Shown: positions 12,559-20,926, numbered from the stretch's first letter. The stretch is 64,000 nt of DNA from Streptomyces camelliae (GCF_027625935.1 NZ_CP115300.1:8308001-8372000); one strand, 5' to 3'. The notes: a model not told the origin generated them from the sequence alone. Numbers and translations: made by a program.

Positions 12559-13083
12559 GTGTACGAGCCGAACGTGGTCGGGGACTGGCACGAGTACGAC
12601 GAGCATGCCGGTCTGCGGGTCCGCGTCCACCGCCTGGAGGCGGGCGAGCCGCCGCGCGGACGCGACGACGCCGCCGTGGGACTGACGTACTTCAGTGTCC
12701 GGGTGACCGTCGAGAACCGCGGTGCGCGGCAGTACTGCATCCACCTGGAGGACGGCCAGCTCGACGTCCGCGTGGGGCCGGACGGCGAGGCCGCGTTCAT
12801 GGACTGGCGCAACTCCCAGTTCATCGAGGGCTTCGACGTCTATCCGCTGCGCCGGGCCACCGCCGTGCTCTACGCGGCGGCCCCCGAGGCCGCCCTCACC
12901 CACGTCGATGTGCAGGTGCAGCTGCGGGTGGAGGACGAGTGGACCGACCGCCGGCTGTGGGCCGGTGGCATCGGCGTCCAGGAGGCGCCCACCACGGCCG
13001 CCTCCACCGGCACCGCCCAGGGCAGCCTGGCCCACCAGGTCAGCGCCTTCCTGCGGGACCAGACGGAGCCGGGCACCGGCTGA
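12559..13083 (+). CDS. Hypothetical beta-rich protein, family not recognised
   Basis: A 174-residue protein starting at GTG 12559. The middle alternates short strands (VRVHRLEAG, LTYFSVRVTVENRG, LTHVDVQVQLRVED), suggesting a single beta-sandwich like DUF4352-type folds. There is no signal peptide, membrane segment or catalytic motif. FMDWRNSQFIEGFDVYPLRR is the most distinctive stretch. It is convergent with hemC, 27 bp away. Function unknown; codon use matches the neighbours, so I take it to be a real gene. Confidence 0.75.
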   Translation: MYEPNVVGDWHEYDEHAGLRVRVHRLEAGEPPRGRDDAAVGLTYFSVRVTVENRGARQYCIHLEDGQLDVRVGPDGEAAFMDWRNSQFIEGFDVYPLRRATAVLYAAAPEAALTHVDVQVQLRVEDEWTDRRLWAGGIGVQEAPTTAASTGTAQGSLAHQVSAFLRDQTEPGTG

Positions 13084-13110
13084 CCGCGCCGCCCCGGGCG
13101 TCGTACGGCG

Positions 13111-14052
13111 TCAGTGCGGGATGCCGTCGATGATCTCCCGGGCGCCCTGCCGGAGCAGGGCCACCGCGACCGAGGTGCCGAGGGTGGCGGGATCGAGCCG
13201 GCCGGCCCACTCGTGGGCGTTCAGCCGGGTCTTGCCGTCGGGTGTGAAGACACAGGCCCGCAGGGAGAGTTCGCCGCTGCGGTCCACGCGCGCGTACCCG
13301 GCGATGGGGCTGTTGCAGTGGCCCTGCAGCACATGCAGGAACATCCGTTCGGCCGCGGCCTCCCGGTGCGTGTCCGGGTCGCCGAGCCCGCTGACCGCGT
13401 CGATGACGTCGGTGTCGTCCTCCCGGCACTGCAGGGCGAGGATGCCCGCGCCGATCGGCGGCATCATCGTCTCCGGCGACAACACCTCGCTGATCACGTC
13501 GGTCCGCCCGATCCGTTCCAGCCCCGCCACCGCCAGCAGCAGCGCGTCCGCCTCGCCGGCGGCGAGCTTCGCCAGCCGGCTGTTGTCGTTGCCGCGGAAC
13601 GGCACGCACTCCAGTTGCGGGTGAGTGGCGGCCAGTTGGGCGATCCGGCGCACCGAGGAGGTGCCGATCCGGGTGCCGGCCGGCAGCTCGTCCAGGGTGA
13701 GCCCGCCCGGGTGGATCAGCGCGTCCCGGATGTCGTCCCGCTTCAGGAACGCGGCGAAGACCGTCCCGGCGGGCAGTGGCCGGTCGGCGGGCACGTCCTT
13801 GACGCAGTGCACCGCGAGATCGGCCTGCCCAGCCAGCAGAGCCGCGTCGACCTCCTTGGTGAACGCGCCCTTGCCCTCGACCTGGGACAGATCGCCGAGC
13901 CACTTGTCGCCGGTGGTCTTCACCGGGACGACCTCGGTGCGCACCGCCGGGTGCAGCACGGCCAACTCGGCGCGGACCCGCTCGACTTGGGCCAGGGCCA
14001 TGGGCGAATCGCGGGAGACGATACGGATCAGTTCGGGAACCGGCATGGCCAC
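13111..14052 (-). CDS. hemC: Hydroxymethylbilane synthase-like protein (stand-alone HemC paralogue)
   Basis: Porphobilinogen deaminase family, which polymerises four porphobilinogens to hydroxymethylbilane in haem synthesis. The 313 residues cover the whole fold: [18 protein letters not shown] at the N-terminus, [25 protein letters not shown] (128-140), and [13 protein letters not shown] with Cys246 placed as the dipyrromethane-cofactor cysteine. Deviations are AVHCVKDVP where the family usually has HSxKDxP, with the catalytic Asp kept (Asp86), and RGNDNSRL for RGNxxTRL. No hemA, hemB or hemD is nearby. It may therefore be a second copy with a special role; activity is plausible because key residues remain. 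GTG start with GAAGG eight bases upstream; an ATG lies two codons later. Confidence 0.88.
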   Translation of the reverse strand: MAMPVPELIRIVSRDSPMALAQVERVRAELAVLHPAVRTEVVPVKTTGDKWLGDLSQVEGKGAFTKEVDAALLAGQADLAVHCVKDVPADRPLPAGTVFAAFLKRDDIRDALIHPGGLTLDELPAGTRIGTSSVRRIAQLAATHPQLECVPFRGNDNSRLAKLAAGEADALLLAVAGLERIGRTDVISEVLSPETMMPPIGAGILALQCREDDTDVIDAVSGLGDPDTHREAAAERMFLHVLQGHCNSPIAGYARVDRSGELSLRACVFTPDGKTRLNAHEWAGRLDPATLGTSVAVALLRQGAREIIDGIPH

Positions 14053-14070
14053 ACGATAGACCTTCGCCGC

Positions 14071-15081
14071 TCAAGCCGAGGTCTCGGGCAGGTCGGCCGC
14101 CGACTCCTCCGGGGTGAGGTCCGGGCGCAGCCGCAGCCACGACGGCTGGCGCAGCAGCCCGCCCCGGGTCCGCGTGCTGTAGCTGACCTCGCCCACCAGC
14201 CGGGGCAGCACCCAGCGGGCTCCGGCGATCCGCGGCACCGGGTCGAAGGGGCACCGGCTGCTCGCGGCGGCCGCCAGCAGCCGGGCCAGCTCGGTGCGTT
14301 CCGCCTCGCTCCAGCCGGTGCCCACCCCGCCGACGTACCGCAGCCGGCCGCCCGCGGCGCGCTGGCCGACCAGCAGCGCCCCGGGCAGCCCGGTCAGCCG
14401 CCCCTTGCCGGGCAGCCAGCCGCCGACGATCACGTCCTCGGTCCGCATGTTCCGGATCTTGATCCAGGCGCGGGAGCGCACGCCGGGCTCGTACACCGAG
14501 TCCAGCCGCTTGCACACCACGCCCTCCAGCCCGTGCTCCCTGGTCGCCGCGAGCGCCTCGGCGCCGTGCCCGGTGACGGCACCGGGCACCGACCAGTACG
14601 GCCCGGCCAGCTCCAGCTCCTCCAGCCGCGTCCGCCGCTGGACGTACGGCTGCCGTACCAGGGATTCCCCCAGGTAGGGCACGTCGAACAGGACCAGGTG
14701 CACCGGCACCTCGACGGCCCGGCGCGCGGCCCGCGCGGGGGCGTGCGCGAGTCCCATCCGGCTCTGCAGCAGCTGGAAGTCGGCCCGGCCCCGCTCGTCC
14801 AGCGCCAGTACCTCGCCGTCCAGCACGGCGGGCGTGGCGCCCAGGGCGGCACCGAGCGGCCGGAGTTCGGGATAGGCGCCGGTGATGTCCTCGCCCGAAC
14901 GGGCACGCAGCCGCACGCTGCCGTCGCCGGGCAGATACACCATGGCCCGCTGCCCGTCCTGCTTGGTCTCGTACGCCCACCGCGCGTCCTGGGCGGCGGG
15001 CGGCAGCCGGCCGGGCGTGGCGAGCATCGGCGCGATGAGCGGCAGGGATGCGGCGGTCACGGCTGAAGGTCTCGACCGCAT
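14071..15081 (-). CDS. ATP-dependent DNA ligase, LigD/LigC type
   Basis: A 336-residue ligase with adenylation and OB domains only, like the ligase part of LigD or stand-alone LigC. Motif I is YETKQDGQRAM with nucleophile Lys40. Motif III is in VPVHLVLFDVPYLGESL, motif IV in LEGVVCKRLDS and motif V in RAWIKIRN. The OB-domain part has DVIVGGWLPGKGR and ends RLVGEVSYSTRT followed by LRQPSWLRLRPD. No polymerase or nuclease domain and no ku gene is adjacent. A role in end joining or nick repair is the family expectation. It lies 18 bp from hemC on the same strand. Confidence 0.9.
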   Translation of the reverse strand: MRSRPSAVTAASLPLIAPMLATPGRLPPAAQDARWAYETKQDGQRAMVYLPGDGSVRLRARSGEDITGAYPELRPLGAALGATPAVLDGEVLALDERGRADFQLLQSRMGLAHAPARAARRAVEVPVHLVLFDVPYLGESLVRQPYVQRRTRLEELELAGPYWSVPGAVTGHGAEALAATREHGLEGVVCKRLDSVYEPGVRSRAWIKIRNMRTEDVIVGGWLPGKGRLTGLPGALLVGQRAAGGRLRYVGGVGTGWSEAERTELARLLAAAASSRCPFDPVPRIAGARWVLPRLVGEVSYSTRTRGGLLRQPSWLRLRPDLTPEESAADLPETSA

Positions 15082-15137
15082 GCGGCGGCCGTACGCGCCC
15101 TGGACCGTCGGTTCCCCTGAACGGGCCCGCAGCGCGC

Positions 15138-15782
15138 TCAGGCGTGCCGCAGATAGGCGAGCACGGCCAGCACCCGGCGGTGTCCGCTGTCGCTCGGCGG
15201 CAGGCCCAGCTTGAGGAAGACGTTGCCGATGTGCTTGCTGACGGAGCGTTCGGTGATGACGAGTGTCCGGGCGATGGTCGTGTTGTCGTGGCCCTCGGCC
15301 ATCAGCCGCAGCACCTCCCGCTCGCGCGGGGTGAGCGAGTCCAGGGGAGAGCCCGCGCGGCCGGTCATCAGTTCCGTCACCACCTCGGGGTCGAGGGCCG
15401 TACCGCCGCGCGCTACCCGTTCCAGCGCGTCGAGGAACTCGTCCACACAGCCCACCCGGTCCTTCAGCAGATAGCCGACCCCGCGCGCGCCGCCGCCGAG
15501 CAGCTCGGCCGCGTACGACTCCTCGACGTACTGCGAGAGCACCAGCACCGGCAGTCCGGGCAGCCGCTCACGCGCCTCCAGTGCCGCCCGCAGGCCCTCG
15601 TCACGGAAGCTCGGCGGCATCCGGACGTCCAGGACGGCGATGTCCGGCCGCCGGCCCAGCAACGCCGGAAGAATCTCCGGGCCGCTGCCCACGACGCCGG
15701 CCACCTCGTGCCCGGCCGACGTCAGCAACAGCACCAGCCCCTCCCGGAGCAGGGCGTTGTCCTCGGCGATCACGACACGCAC
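15138..15782 (-). CDS. NarL/LuxR-family response regulator without adjacent kinase
   Basis: A 214-residue two-domain regulator. The receiver has the acidic pair Glu7/Asp8 (VVIAEDNALLREG), phosphoacceptor Asp52 (IAVLDVRMPP) and Lys in GYLLKDRVG. The C-terminal HTH runs LTPREREVLRLMAEGHDNTT and TERSVSKHIGNVFLKLGL. Such genes normally follow a sensor kinase. Here the upstream position is taken by 145 bp of spacer and then a 25-bp tandem repeat array, so the kinase is missing or elsewhere. Start ATG at 15782. Confidence 0.92.
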   Translation of the reverse strand: MRVVIAEDNALLREGLVLLLTSAGHEVAGVVGSGPEILPALLGRRPDIAVLDVRMPPSFRDEGLRAALEARERLPGLPVLVLSQYVEESYAAELLGGGARGVGYLLKDRVGCVDEFLDALERVARGGTALDPEVVTELMTGRAGSPLDSLTPREREVLRLMAEGHDNTTIARTLVITERSVSKHIGNVFLKLGLPPSDSGHRRVLAVLAYLRHA

Positions 15783-15925
15783 GGCGGTTCCTTCTCCACT
15801 CCGGCTGGGCGCCGACGGGGCTGATCAGCGGAACGAAGCCAACGGGACCGGCCCGCTCCGGGGTGGTGGGGCAGAGTCTGGCACGGGGGAGGCGGTGTTG
15901 CCCGGGGGAGGGCGAGGGGAGGGGG

Positions 15926-16225
15926 CCCGGAGGGCCTTCGCCCGGCTCGGCCCGGAGGGCCTTCGCCCGGCTCGGCCCGGAGGGCCTTCGCCCGGCTCGG
16001 CCCGGAGGGCCTTCGCCCGGCTCGGCCCGGAGGGCCTTCGCCCGGCTCGGCCCGGAGGGCCTTCGCCCGGCTCGGCCCGGAGGGCCTTCGCCCGGCTCGG
16101 CCCGGAGGGCCTTCGCCCGGCTCGGCCCGGAGGGCCTTCGCCCGGCTCGGCCCGGAGGGCCTTCGCCCGGCTCGGCCCGGAGGGCCTTCGCCCGGCTCGG
16201 CCCGGAGGGCCTTCGCCCGGCTCGG
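15926..16225. repeat. Twelve perfect contiguous copies of a 25-bp repeat
   Basis: The unit starts CCCGGAGGGCC, continues TTCG and ends CCCGGCTCGG. It repeats without any base change twelve times, then a thirteenth copy decays from 16226. It fills most of the 505-bp space between the response regulator start (15782) and the MFS stop (16288). Each unit can form a short GGGC-CTTC-GCCC stem. There is no stop codon in the three forward frames of the repeat, so long spurious open frames cross it; I see no gene there. There are no spacers, so it is not a CRISPR array. Confidence 0.97.
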
Positions 16226-16287
16226 CCCGGAGGGCCTCGCCCCCGGGCCGAGCCCGCTGTCCTGGCTGTACCCCCGCGCTGCCCGCC

Positions 16288-17760
16288 TCAGGCCACCGCC
16301 TCCGCCGAGGCCTCGGCGGGCGTCGGCTCCGGGGCCGGGGCGGTCGGGCGGTGGCGGGGGAGGAAGGAGGCGAGGACGAAGGCGAGGACGGCCGCGCCCG
16401 CGCCGAGCGCCATGACGACCTTGAACCCGTTCTCGGACGGCAGTGCGTGTCCGCCGAGGCTGATCGTCATCTGCGCCAGGATCACGCCGGCGACCGCGCT
16501 GGCCACCGAGGTGCCGATGGACCGCATCAGCGTGTTGAGGCTGTTCGCGGCGGCCGTCTCCGACGGCGGGACCGCGCCCATGATGAGGGCCGGCATGGCG
16601 CCGTAGGCGAAGCCGACGCCCGCGCCGATGACGCAGGACACCAGGATCAGATGCCAGACCTCGGACATCAGCACGATGTTGAGGCCGTAGCCCGCGGCGA
16701 CGATCACCGCGCCGATCATGAGGGTGACCTTCGGTCCCCTGGCCTTGGTGATGGCGGCGGAGACCGGCGCGAAGCCCATCATGACCAGGCCCTGCGGAGC
16801 CATGACCAGGCCGACGGTCAGCATCGACCTGCCCAGGCCGTAGCCCGTCTGCGTCGGCAGCTGCAGCAGCTGCGGCAGCACCAGGGACATCGCGAACATC
16901 GAGAAGCCGAACGCGATCGAGGCGAGGTTGGTGAACAGCACCTGGCGGCGGGCCGTGGTGCGCAGGTCGACCAGCGGCTGGGAGGTCCGCAGCTCGAAGA
17001 AGCCCCAGGCGCCGAGCACGACGACGGCGAGCGCGAGCAGACCGAGCGTGGTGCCGCTCGCCCAGCCCCAGTCGGCGCCCTTGGAGACGGCGAGCAGCAG
17101 CGAGACCAGGCCCACCGCGAGACCGGCGGAGCCGACCGCGTCGAAGCGGCCGCCCGAGCGCACCGTGGACTCCGGCACCAGGAGCATGACCAGCCCGAAG
17201 GCGACGACACCGAGGGCCGCGGAGGTCCAGAACAGCACATGCCAGTCGAAGTGGTCCGCGAGGAAGGCCGCGGCCGGCAGCCCGAGCGCGCCGCCGACGC
17301 CCAGCGAGGCACTCATCAGCGCCGTCGAGCCCGCCAGCTTCTCCGGCGGCAGCTCGTCGCGCATGATGCTGATGCCCAGCGGGACCACGGCGGAGGCCAG
17401 TCCCTGGAGCGTACGGCCGACGATCATCGGGACCAGCGCATCGCTGAGCGCGCAGACCACGGAACCGGCCACCAGCATCACCAGGCTGATCAGCAGCATC
17501 AGCCGCTTGCCGAACATGTCACCGATACGGCCGGCCACCGGGGTGGCCACGGCGGCGGCCAGCAGGGTCGCCGTCACCGCCCAGGCCGCGTTCGACGGGG
17601 AGGCGTTGAGGTACTTCGGCAGCTCCGGGACGATCGGGATCACCAGGGTCTGCATCAGCGAGACGGTGATACCGGCCAGGGCGAGCACCGCGACCACGGC
17701 ACCCGGGCGCACCGGAGCGGATCTGCCGGCCTCGGTGGGCCGGGCGGGGGCGTCGGACAT
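16288..17760 (-). CDS. MFS transporter, DHA2 (14-TM) drug-exporter type
   Basis: Inner-membrane proton-driven exporter, 490 residues with about 12-14 hydrophobic segments. Motif A is GRIGDMFGKRLMLLISLVML. The motif C-like stretch ASLGVGGALGLPAAAFLADH and the N-terminal LMQTLVIPIVPELPKYL are typical of DHA2 exporters in actinomycetes. The N- and C-terminal tails are Pro/Ala-rich and cytoplasmic. Divergent from a TetR gene with a perfect palindrome 59-78 bp upstream of this start, it is the likely target of that repressor. Confidence 0.93.
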   Translation of the reverse strand: MSDAPARPTEAGRSAPVRPGAVVAVLALAGITVSLMQTLVIPIVPELPKYLNASPSNAAWAVTATLLAAAVATPVAGRIGDMFGKRLMLLISLVMLVAGSVVCALSDALVPMIVGRTLQGLASAVVPLGISIMRDELPPEKLAGSTALMSASLGVGGALGLPAAAFLADHFDWHVLFWTSAALGVVAFGLVMLLVPESTVRSGGRFDAVGSAGLAVGLVSLLLAVSKGADWGWASGTTLGLLALAVVVLGAWGFFELRTSQPLVDLRTTARRQVLFTNLASIAFGFSMFAMSLVLPQLLQLPTQTGYGLGRSMLTVGLVMAPQGLVMMGFAPVSAAITKARGPKVTLMIGAVIVAAGYGLNIVLMSEVWHLILVSCVIGAGVGFAYGAMPALIMGAVPPSETAAANSLNTLMRSIGTSVASAVAGVILAQMTISLGGHALPSENGFKVVMALGAGAAVLAFVLASFLPRHRPTAPAPEPTPAEASAEAVA

Positions 17761-17818
17761 GGGACGTGCACCTTCCGAAGAGAGAACAGGAGAGGGAGAA
17801 CGTGAGAACGGAGTCTTT

Positions 17819-17838
17819 TAAGTCAAGTGCTTGACTTA
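17819..17838. promoter_or_regulatory. 20-bp palindrome, likely TetR operator
   Basis: TAAGTCAAG-TG-CTTGACTTA has perfect 9-bp arms and lies in the 242-bp divergent region between the MFS and TetR genes, closer to the MFS start. The right arm contains TTGACT, a -35-like element. Binding here would block the exporter promoter. The rest of the region, up to 18002, shows no clear promoter. Confidence 0.65.
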
Positions 17839-18002
17839 CTTTAGCGAGCCGAAAAGGCACCGCACGCGGGCCCTGCCCCGGGTGGGGCGGGCCCGCACCG
17901 TAGGGTGGTCCGGCTGGACCTCGCCGCCCCGGTCGAGGACCTGGGGCGGTGCGCGGGACTGGCCGCCCCGGGGCGGTGCGCAGTCCCGGAGCGGTGGTGA
18001 GC

Positions 18003-18656
18003 ATGGCGCGCAGGTCGGCGCGGGCCGAGCAGGTGAGCGCGACGCGGGAGGCGATCCTGACCGCGGCGGAGCGGCTGTTCGCCGAACACGGCGTGTACGC
18101 CGTCTCCAACCGTCAGGTCAGCGAGGCCGCCGGCCAGGGCAACAACGCCGCGGTCGGCTACCACTTCGGCACCAAGGCCGACCTGGTCCGCGCGGTGGCC
18201 CGGCGGCACGCCGAGGCGATCGAGACGCTCCGCGAGCGGGCGCTGGAGGCGGCCGGCGACTCCACGGACGTACGCGACTGGGTCGACTGCCTGGTCCGCC
18301 CGGTCACCGAGCATCTGGCCGGCCTGGGCAGCCCCACCTGGTACGCCCGGTTCTGCGCCCAGGTGATGACCGACCCGGCGCTGCACGAGATCATGGTCGA
18401 GGAGTCCATGGCCTCGCCGGCGCTGCGCCGGGCGATCGAGGCGCTGAACCGCGTCCTGCCCGAGCTGCCGCCCGAGGTCCGCGCCGAGCGCGGCCAGATG
18501 GTCCGGCTGCTGATCCTGCACACCTGCGCCGAGCGGGAGCGGGCCCTGGCCGAGGGCACCCCGACCCCGCGCTCCACCTGGGCGGACGCGGCCGGCGGAC
18601 TCGCCGACGCGATCGTGGGGCTGTGGCTGGCCCCGGTGGGCCACGGCGCCCACTGA
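18003..18656 (+). CDS. TetR-family repressor, probable regulator of the MFS exporter
   Basis: A 217-residue regulator. N-terminal HTH: REAILTAAERLFAEHGVYAV, SNRQVSEAAGQGNNAAVGYH, then FGTKADLVRAVARRHAE. The C-terminal ligand domain contains WYARFCAQVMTDPALHEIM and ends near GLADAIVGLWLAPVG. The ATG at 18003 is preceded by in-frame GTG codons at 17994 and 17997 which are also possible. Divergent arrangement with the drug exporter and an intervening palindrome point to local repression. It ends 30 bp from the convergent dehydrogenase. Confidence 0.9.
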   Translation: MARRSARAEQVSATREAILTAAERLFAEHGVYAVSNRQVSEAAGQGNNAAVGYHFGTKADLVRAVARRHAEAIETLRERALEAAGDSTDVRDWVDCLVRPVTEHLAGLGSPTWYARFCAQVMTDPALHEIMVEESMASPALRRAIEALNRVLPELPPEVRAERGQMVRLLILHTCAERERALAEGTPTPRSTWADAAGGLADAIVGLWLAPVGHGAH

Positions 18657-18686
18657 CCCCCGCGCATCCGGCGTGCGCGCATCGGC

Positions 18687-19730
18687 TCACGCATCGAAGG
18701 TCACCACGACCTTCTCCGCGGCCCCCGGCGTCAGCGCCAGCCCGAAGGCGCGGCCGGCCTCGGCGAAGGGGACACGGTGGCTGATCAGCCGGGCGAAGCG
18801 CTCATGGTGTTCGATCAGCTGGGGTGTGACCTCGAAGATCTCGGTCGGGTAGCCCTGGGAGGCGATGAGGGTCAGCTCGCTGCGCAGCATGCCGCCGAGA
18901 TCGATCTCGGCGCCCTTCTTCTGCACGGCGACCATGACCAGCCGGGCACCCCACCTGGCGGCACCGACGACCGTATGGAAGACGGCGGGGGCCCCGGCGG
19001 CGTCGATGTAGACGTCGGTGCCCGGCCGGGGCTGGCCGAGTGCGTTGGCGCTCCGCCCGTGCAGCTCGGTCAGCCGCGCGGCCACGTCCTCCTCGGCCGA
19101 GTTGATCACCGCGTCCGCGCCGACGGCGAGGGCGGTCTCCAGCCGGTCCGGCAGTACGTCGACCACGACCACGTGGGCCACGCCCCGCAGCTTCAGCCAG
19201 ATCGCGGCGCCGAGCCCGATGGGTCCCGCGCCGAAGATCACCACCTGCTCCGACGGCTGCGCCCCGGACCGGTTGACGCAGTGCAGCGCGACCGCCATGG
19301 GCTCGTTGAGCGAGGCCACGTCGAAGGGCACGGTGTCCGGGAACACGGCCACGCTCTTGCCGGCCACGGCGTTCTCGATCAGCAGGTACTCGCTCACCCC
19401 GCCGTACCGGCCGCCGCAGCCGATGATCCCGGTGGGCGCGTCCTGCGGATTGACGACCACCCGGTCACCGGCCTTCAGGTCCGTGACCTCCGCGCCGATC
19501 TCGACGATCTCCCCGGCCGGCTCATGGCCGAGGGCCACCGGCACCAGCTCGCCGCCCAGGTGGGCCCGGGCCGGCATGCCGCCCATGTGCAGGAAGGTGA
19601 CGTCGGTGCCGCAGATGCCGCAGGCGCGGACCCGTACCAGGACGTCCTTCGGCCCGGGGTGCGGACGCTCGACCTCCACCAGCTCGATCTGCCCGGGGGC
19701 GCCGGTCTGTACGGACTTCATGGTGGCCAT
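18687..19730 (-). CDS. Zinc-type alcohol/polyol dehydrogenase (MDR family)
   Basis: NAD(P)-dependent medium-chain dehydrogenase, 347 residues. The catalytic zinc site is seen in RACGICGTDVTFLH and ALGHEPAGEIVEIG. The Rossmann motif is VVIFGAGPIGLGAAIWLKLR, followed by VVVVDVLPDRLE. The usual four-cysteine structural zinc loop is replaced by PTGIIGCGGRYGGVSEYL, as in several threonine or polyol dehydrogenase-like members. The ATG at 19730 was chosen; a second ATG lies three codons on. Substrate unknown. The upstream region has a GC-rich hairpin and a pair of CTTACTTGAGT repeats. Confidence 0.9.
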   Translation of the reverse strand: MATMKSVQTGAPGQIELVEVERPHPGPKDVLVRVRACGICGTDVTFLHMGGMPARAHLGGELVPVALGHEPAGEIVEIGAEVTDLKAGDRVVVNPQDAPTGIIGCGGRYGGVSEYLLIENAVAGKSVAVFPDTVPFDVASLNEPMAVALHCVNRSGAQPSEQVVIFGAGPIGLGAAIWLKLRGVAHVVVVDVLPDRLETALAVGADAVINSAEEDVAARLTELHGRSANALGQPRPGTDVYIDAAGAPAVFHTVVGAARWGARLVMVAVQKKGAEIDLGGMLRSELTLIASQGYPTEIFEVTPQLIEHHERFARLISHRVPFAEAGRAFGLALTPGAAEKVVVTFDA

Positions 19731-19863
19731 GGGGTGTCTCGCTTTCGAGGTCGAGGTGCGGCGGAGGCGGAGGGTGCCCCCGGACCGGGGCCGGGCGGGG
19801 GGAGTGGCCCGGCGGCCGGTCCGGGGGCCGCGCCGTCCCCGTCCCCACGGGATGCGGCGCACA

Positions 19864-19950
19864 GGGGCGGCCTCCGCTCAAGAGCCGCCCCGGTCGGGTT
19901 CGCTTACTTGAGTTAGGCAAGCACATATGGCTTACTTGAGTCAAGCAAGT
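19864..19950. promoter_or_regulatory. Leader hairpin and paired CTTACTTGAGT repeats
   Basis: Between the divergent dehydrogenase and response regulator genes. GGGGCGGC (19864-19871) pairs with GCCGCCCC (19884-19891). Two copies of GCTTACTTGAGT start at 19902 and 19930, 28 bp apart. The second continues as CTTGAGTCAAG, an 11-bp palindrome. They resemble the CTTGACTT elements at 17.8 kb and 29.7 kb. Likely operators or tandem promoters; which protein binds is unknown. Confidence 0.5.
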
Positions 19951-20000
19951 GATTGTGGATCCTCGAAGCCGAGGCGAGCGCGAGAGACAGGGTGAGTGTC

Positions 20001-20768
20001 ATGTCCGCACCGACGTTGGAATCGCCGCGTACCGTCCCGCCGGACCCCCGGGTGCTCGACGGGGGAGAACGGCGGCGGCTCGCCCGTGGCGGCGGAGAGC
20101 ACCTCCTGCTCGCCGTCGCGGACCAGGCGGCCGCCGAACTGCTCACCGTCACCCTGGAGTTGGCCGGCTATCGGGTCGCAGCCGCCGACACCGGCGCCGG
20201 TGTCGCCCGACGGCTCACCGAGCGGCCGTACCGGCTGGTCGTCGCCGACATGGACCTGCCCGGCCTGGCGGAGCTGGAGGGCGCGGGTGCCGTCGCCTAC
20301 CGTCCTGCGGTGCTGTTGCTCGCCGGCTGTGACGAGCTGCCCGGACTCGTGCCCCGGCTCGGCGCGGTCGAGCGGGACTGCGTCACCAAGCCCGTCCGGA
20401 TCGCCGAGGTGCTTGCCCGGATCCAGGTGCTGCTGCGCGGCACCGGGGTGCCCGAGGACACCCGGCCCCGGGCGGCTGCCCTGCACTACGCCGACCTGGT
20501 CCTGGACGACGTGACCTGCCGGGCCCGCCGGGGTGGCCGGGTGCTCGATCTGACCCCGGCCGAGTACCGGCTGCTGCGCCACCTCCTCGTCAACGCCCGC
20601 ACCGTGCTCTCCAAGGAGCGGATCAGCCGGCATGTGTGGGGTGAGTTCCGCGGTGACAACGCCATCGAGCAACTCGTCTCGCGGCTGCGGCGCAAAGTGG
20701 ACCGGGAGGGGCCGGCGCTGATCCACACACGCCGGGGCTTCGGCTACCGGCTCGGCGGGACGTCGTAA
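20001..20768 (+). CDS. OmpR-type response regulator with degenerate receiver
   Basis: A 255-residue protein with an N-terminal tail, a receiver domain (about 34-145) and a winged helix (about 160-252). The receiver keeps the likely phosphoacceptor Asp83 (LVVADMDLPG) and Lys130 (CVTKPVRI). It has only one acidic residue, Asp41, where two are usual, and lacks the Thr/Ser (VLLLAGCD), so phosphorylation may be weak or absent. The DNA-binding domain is standard: DLTPAEYRLLRHLLVNARTV, RISRHVWG, LVSRLRRKVD and HTRRGFGYRLG. There is no sensor kinase nearby. It ends 158 bp before the P450 operon and could control it. ATG 20001 preferred; GTG 19992 possible. Confidence 0.87.
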   Translation: MSAPTLESPRTVPPDPRVLDGGERRRLARGGGEHLLLAVADQAAAELLTVTLELAGYRVAAADTGAGVARRLTERPYRLVVADMDLPGLAELEGAGAVAYRPAVLLLAGCDELPGLVPRLGAVERDCVTKPVRIAEVLARIQVLLRGTGVPEDTRPRAAALHYADLVLDDVTCRARRGGRVLDLTPAEYRLLRHLLVNARTVLSKERISRHVWGEFRGDNAIEQLVSRLRRKVDREGPALIHTRRGFGYRLGGTS

Positions 20769-20772
20769 CACC

Positions 20773-20805
20773 TCAAGTGTTCTTGATTACGCATGGGTTG
20801 ATGCG
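20773..20805. promoter_or_regulatory. Two inverted repeats upstream of the P450 operon
   Basis: TCAAG-TGTT-CTTGA at 20773-20786 begins five bases after the regulator stop. CGCAT-GGGTTG-ATGCG lies at 20790-20805. The 158-bp gap to the P450 start also contains TGTCACGTCAGG. These are candidate binding sites for the adjacent OmpR-type protein or parts of a terminator; no U-tract is seen. Confidence 0.4.
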
Positions 20806-20926
20806 CACCCCTCTCCTGGTGTGTGGCCTGTGTCACGTCAGGTTGCTGTCAGGGGACGGACCGGTGGCGGTCAGGCTGCTCTGTTTGCATGTGCTCATCC
20901 CGGAGCCCCCACCACCGAGGAGCGTC

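Noticed and set aside
14071..15081. Full LigD end-joining protein
   Set aside because: Only the ligase and OB domains are present; polymerase and phosphoesterase domains and an adjacent ku gene are lacking.
15926..16225. CRISPR array
   Set aside because: Units are contiguous with no spacers and no cas genes are near.
15640..17805. A continuous forward frame of over 700 codons through the 25-bp repeat and the MFS gene region
   Set aside because: The repeat lacks stop codons in all forward frames, and the remainder is antisense to the MFS gene. The amino-acid pattern is only the repeat translated in rotating frames.
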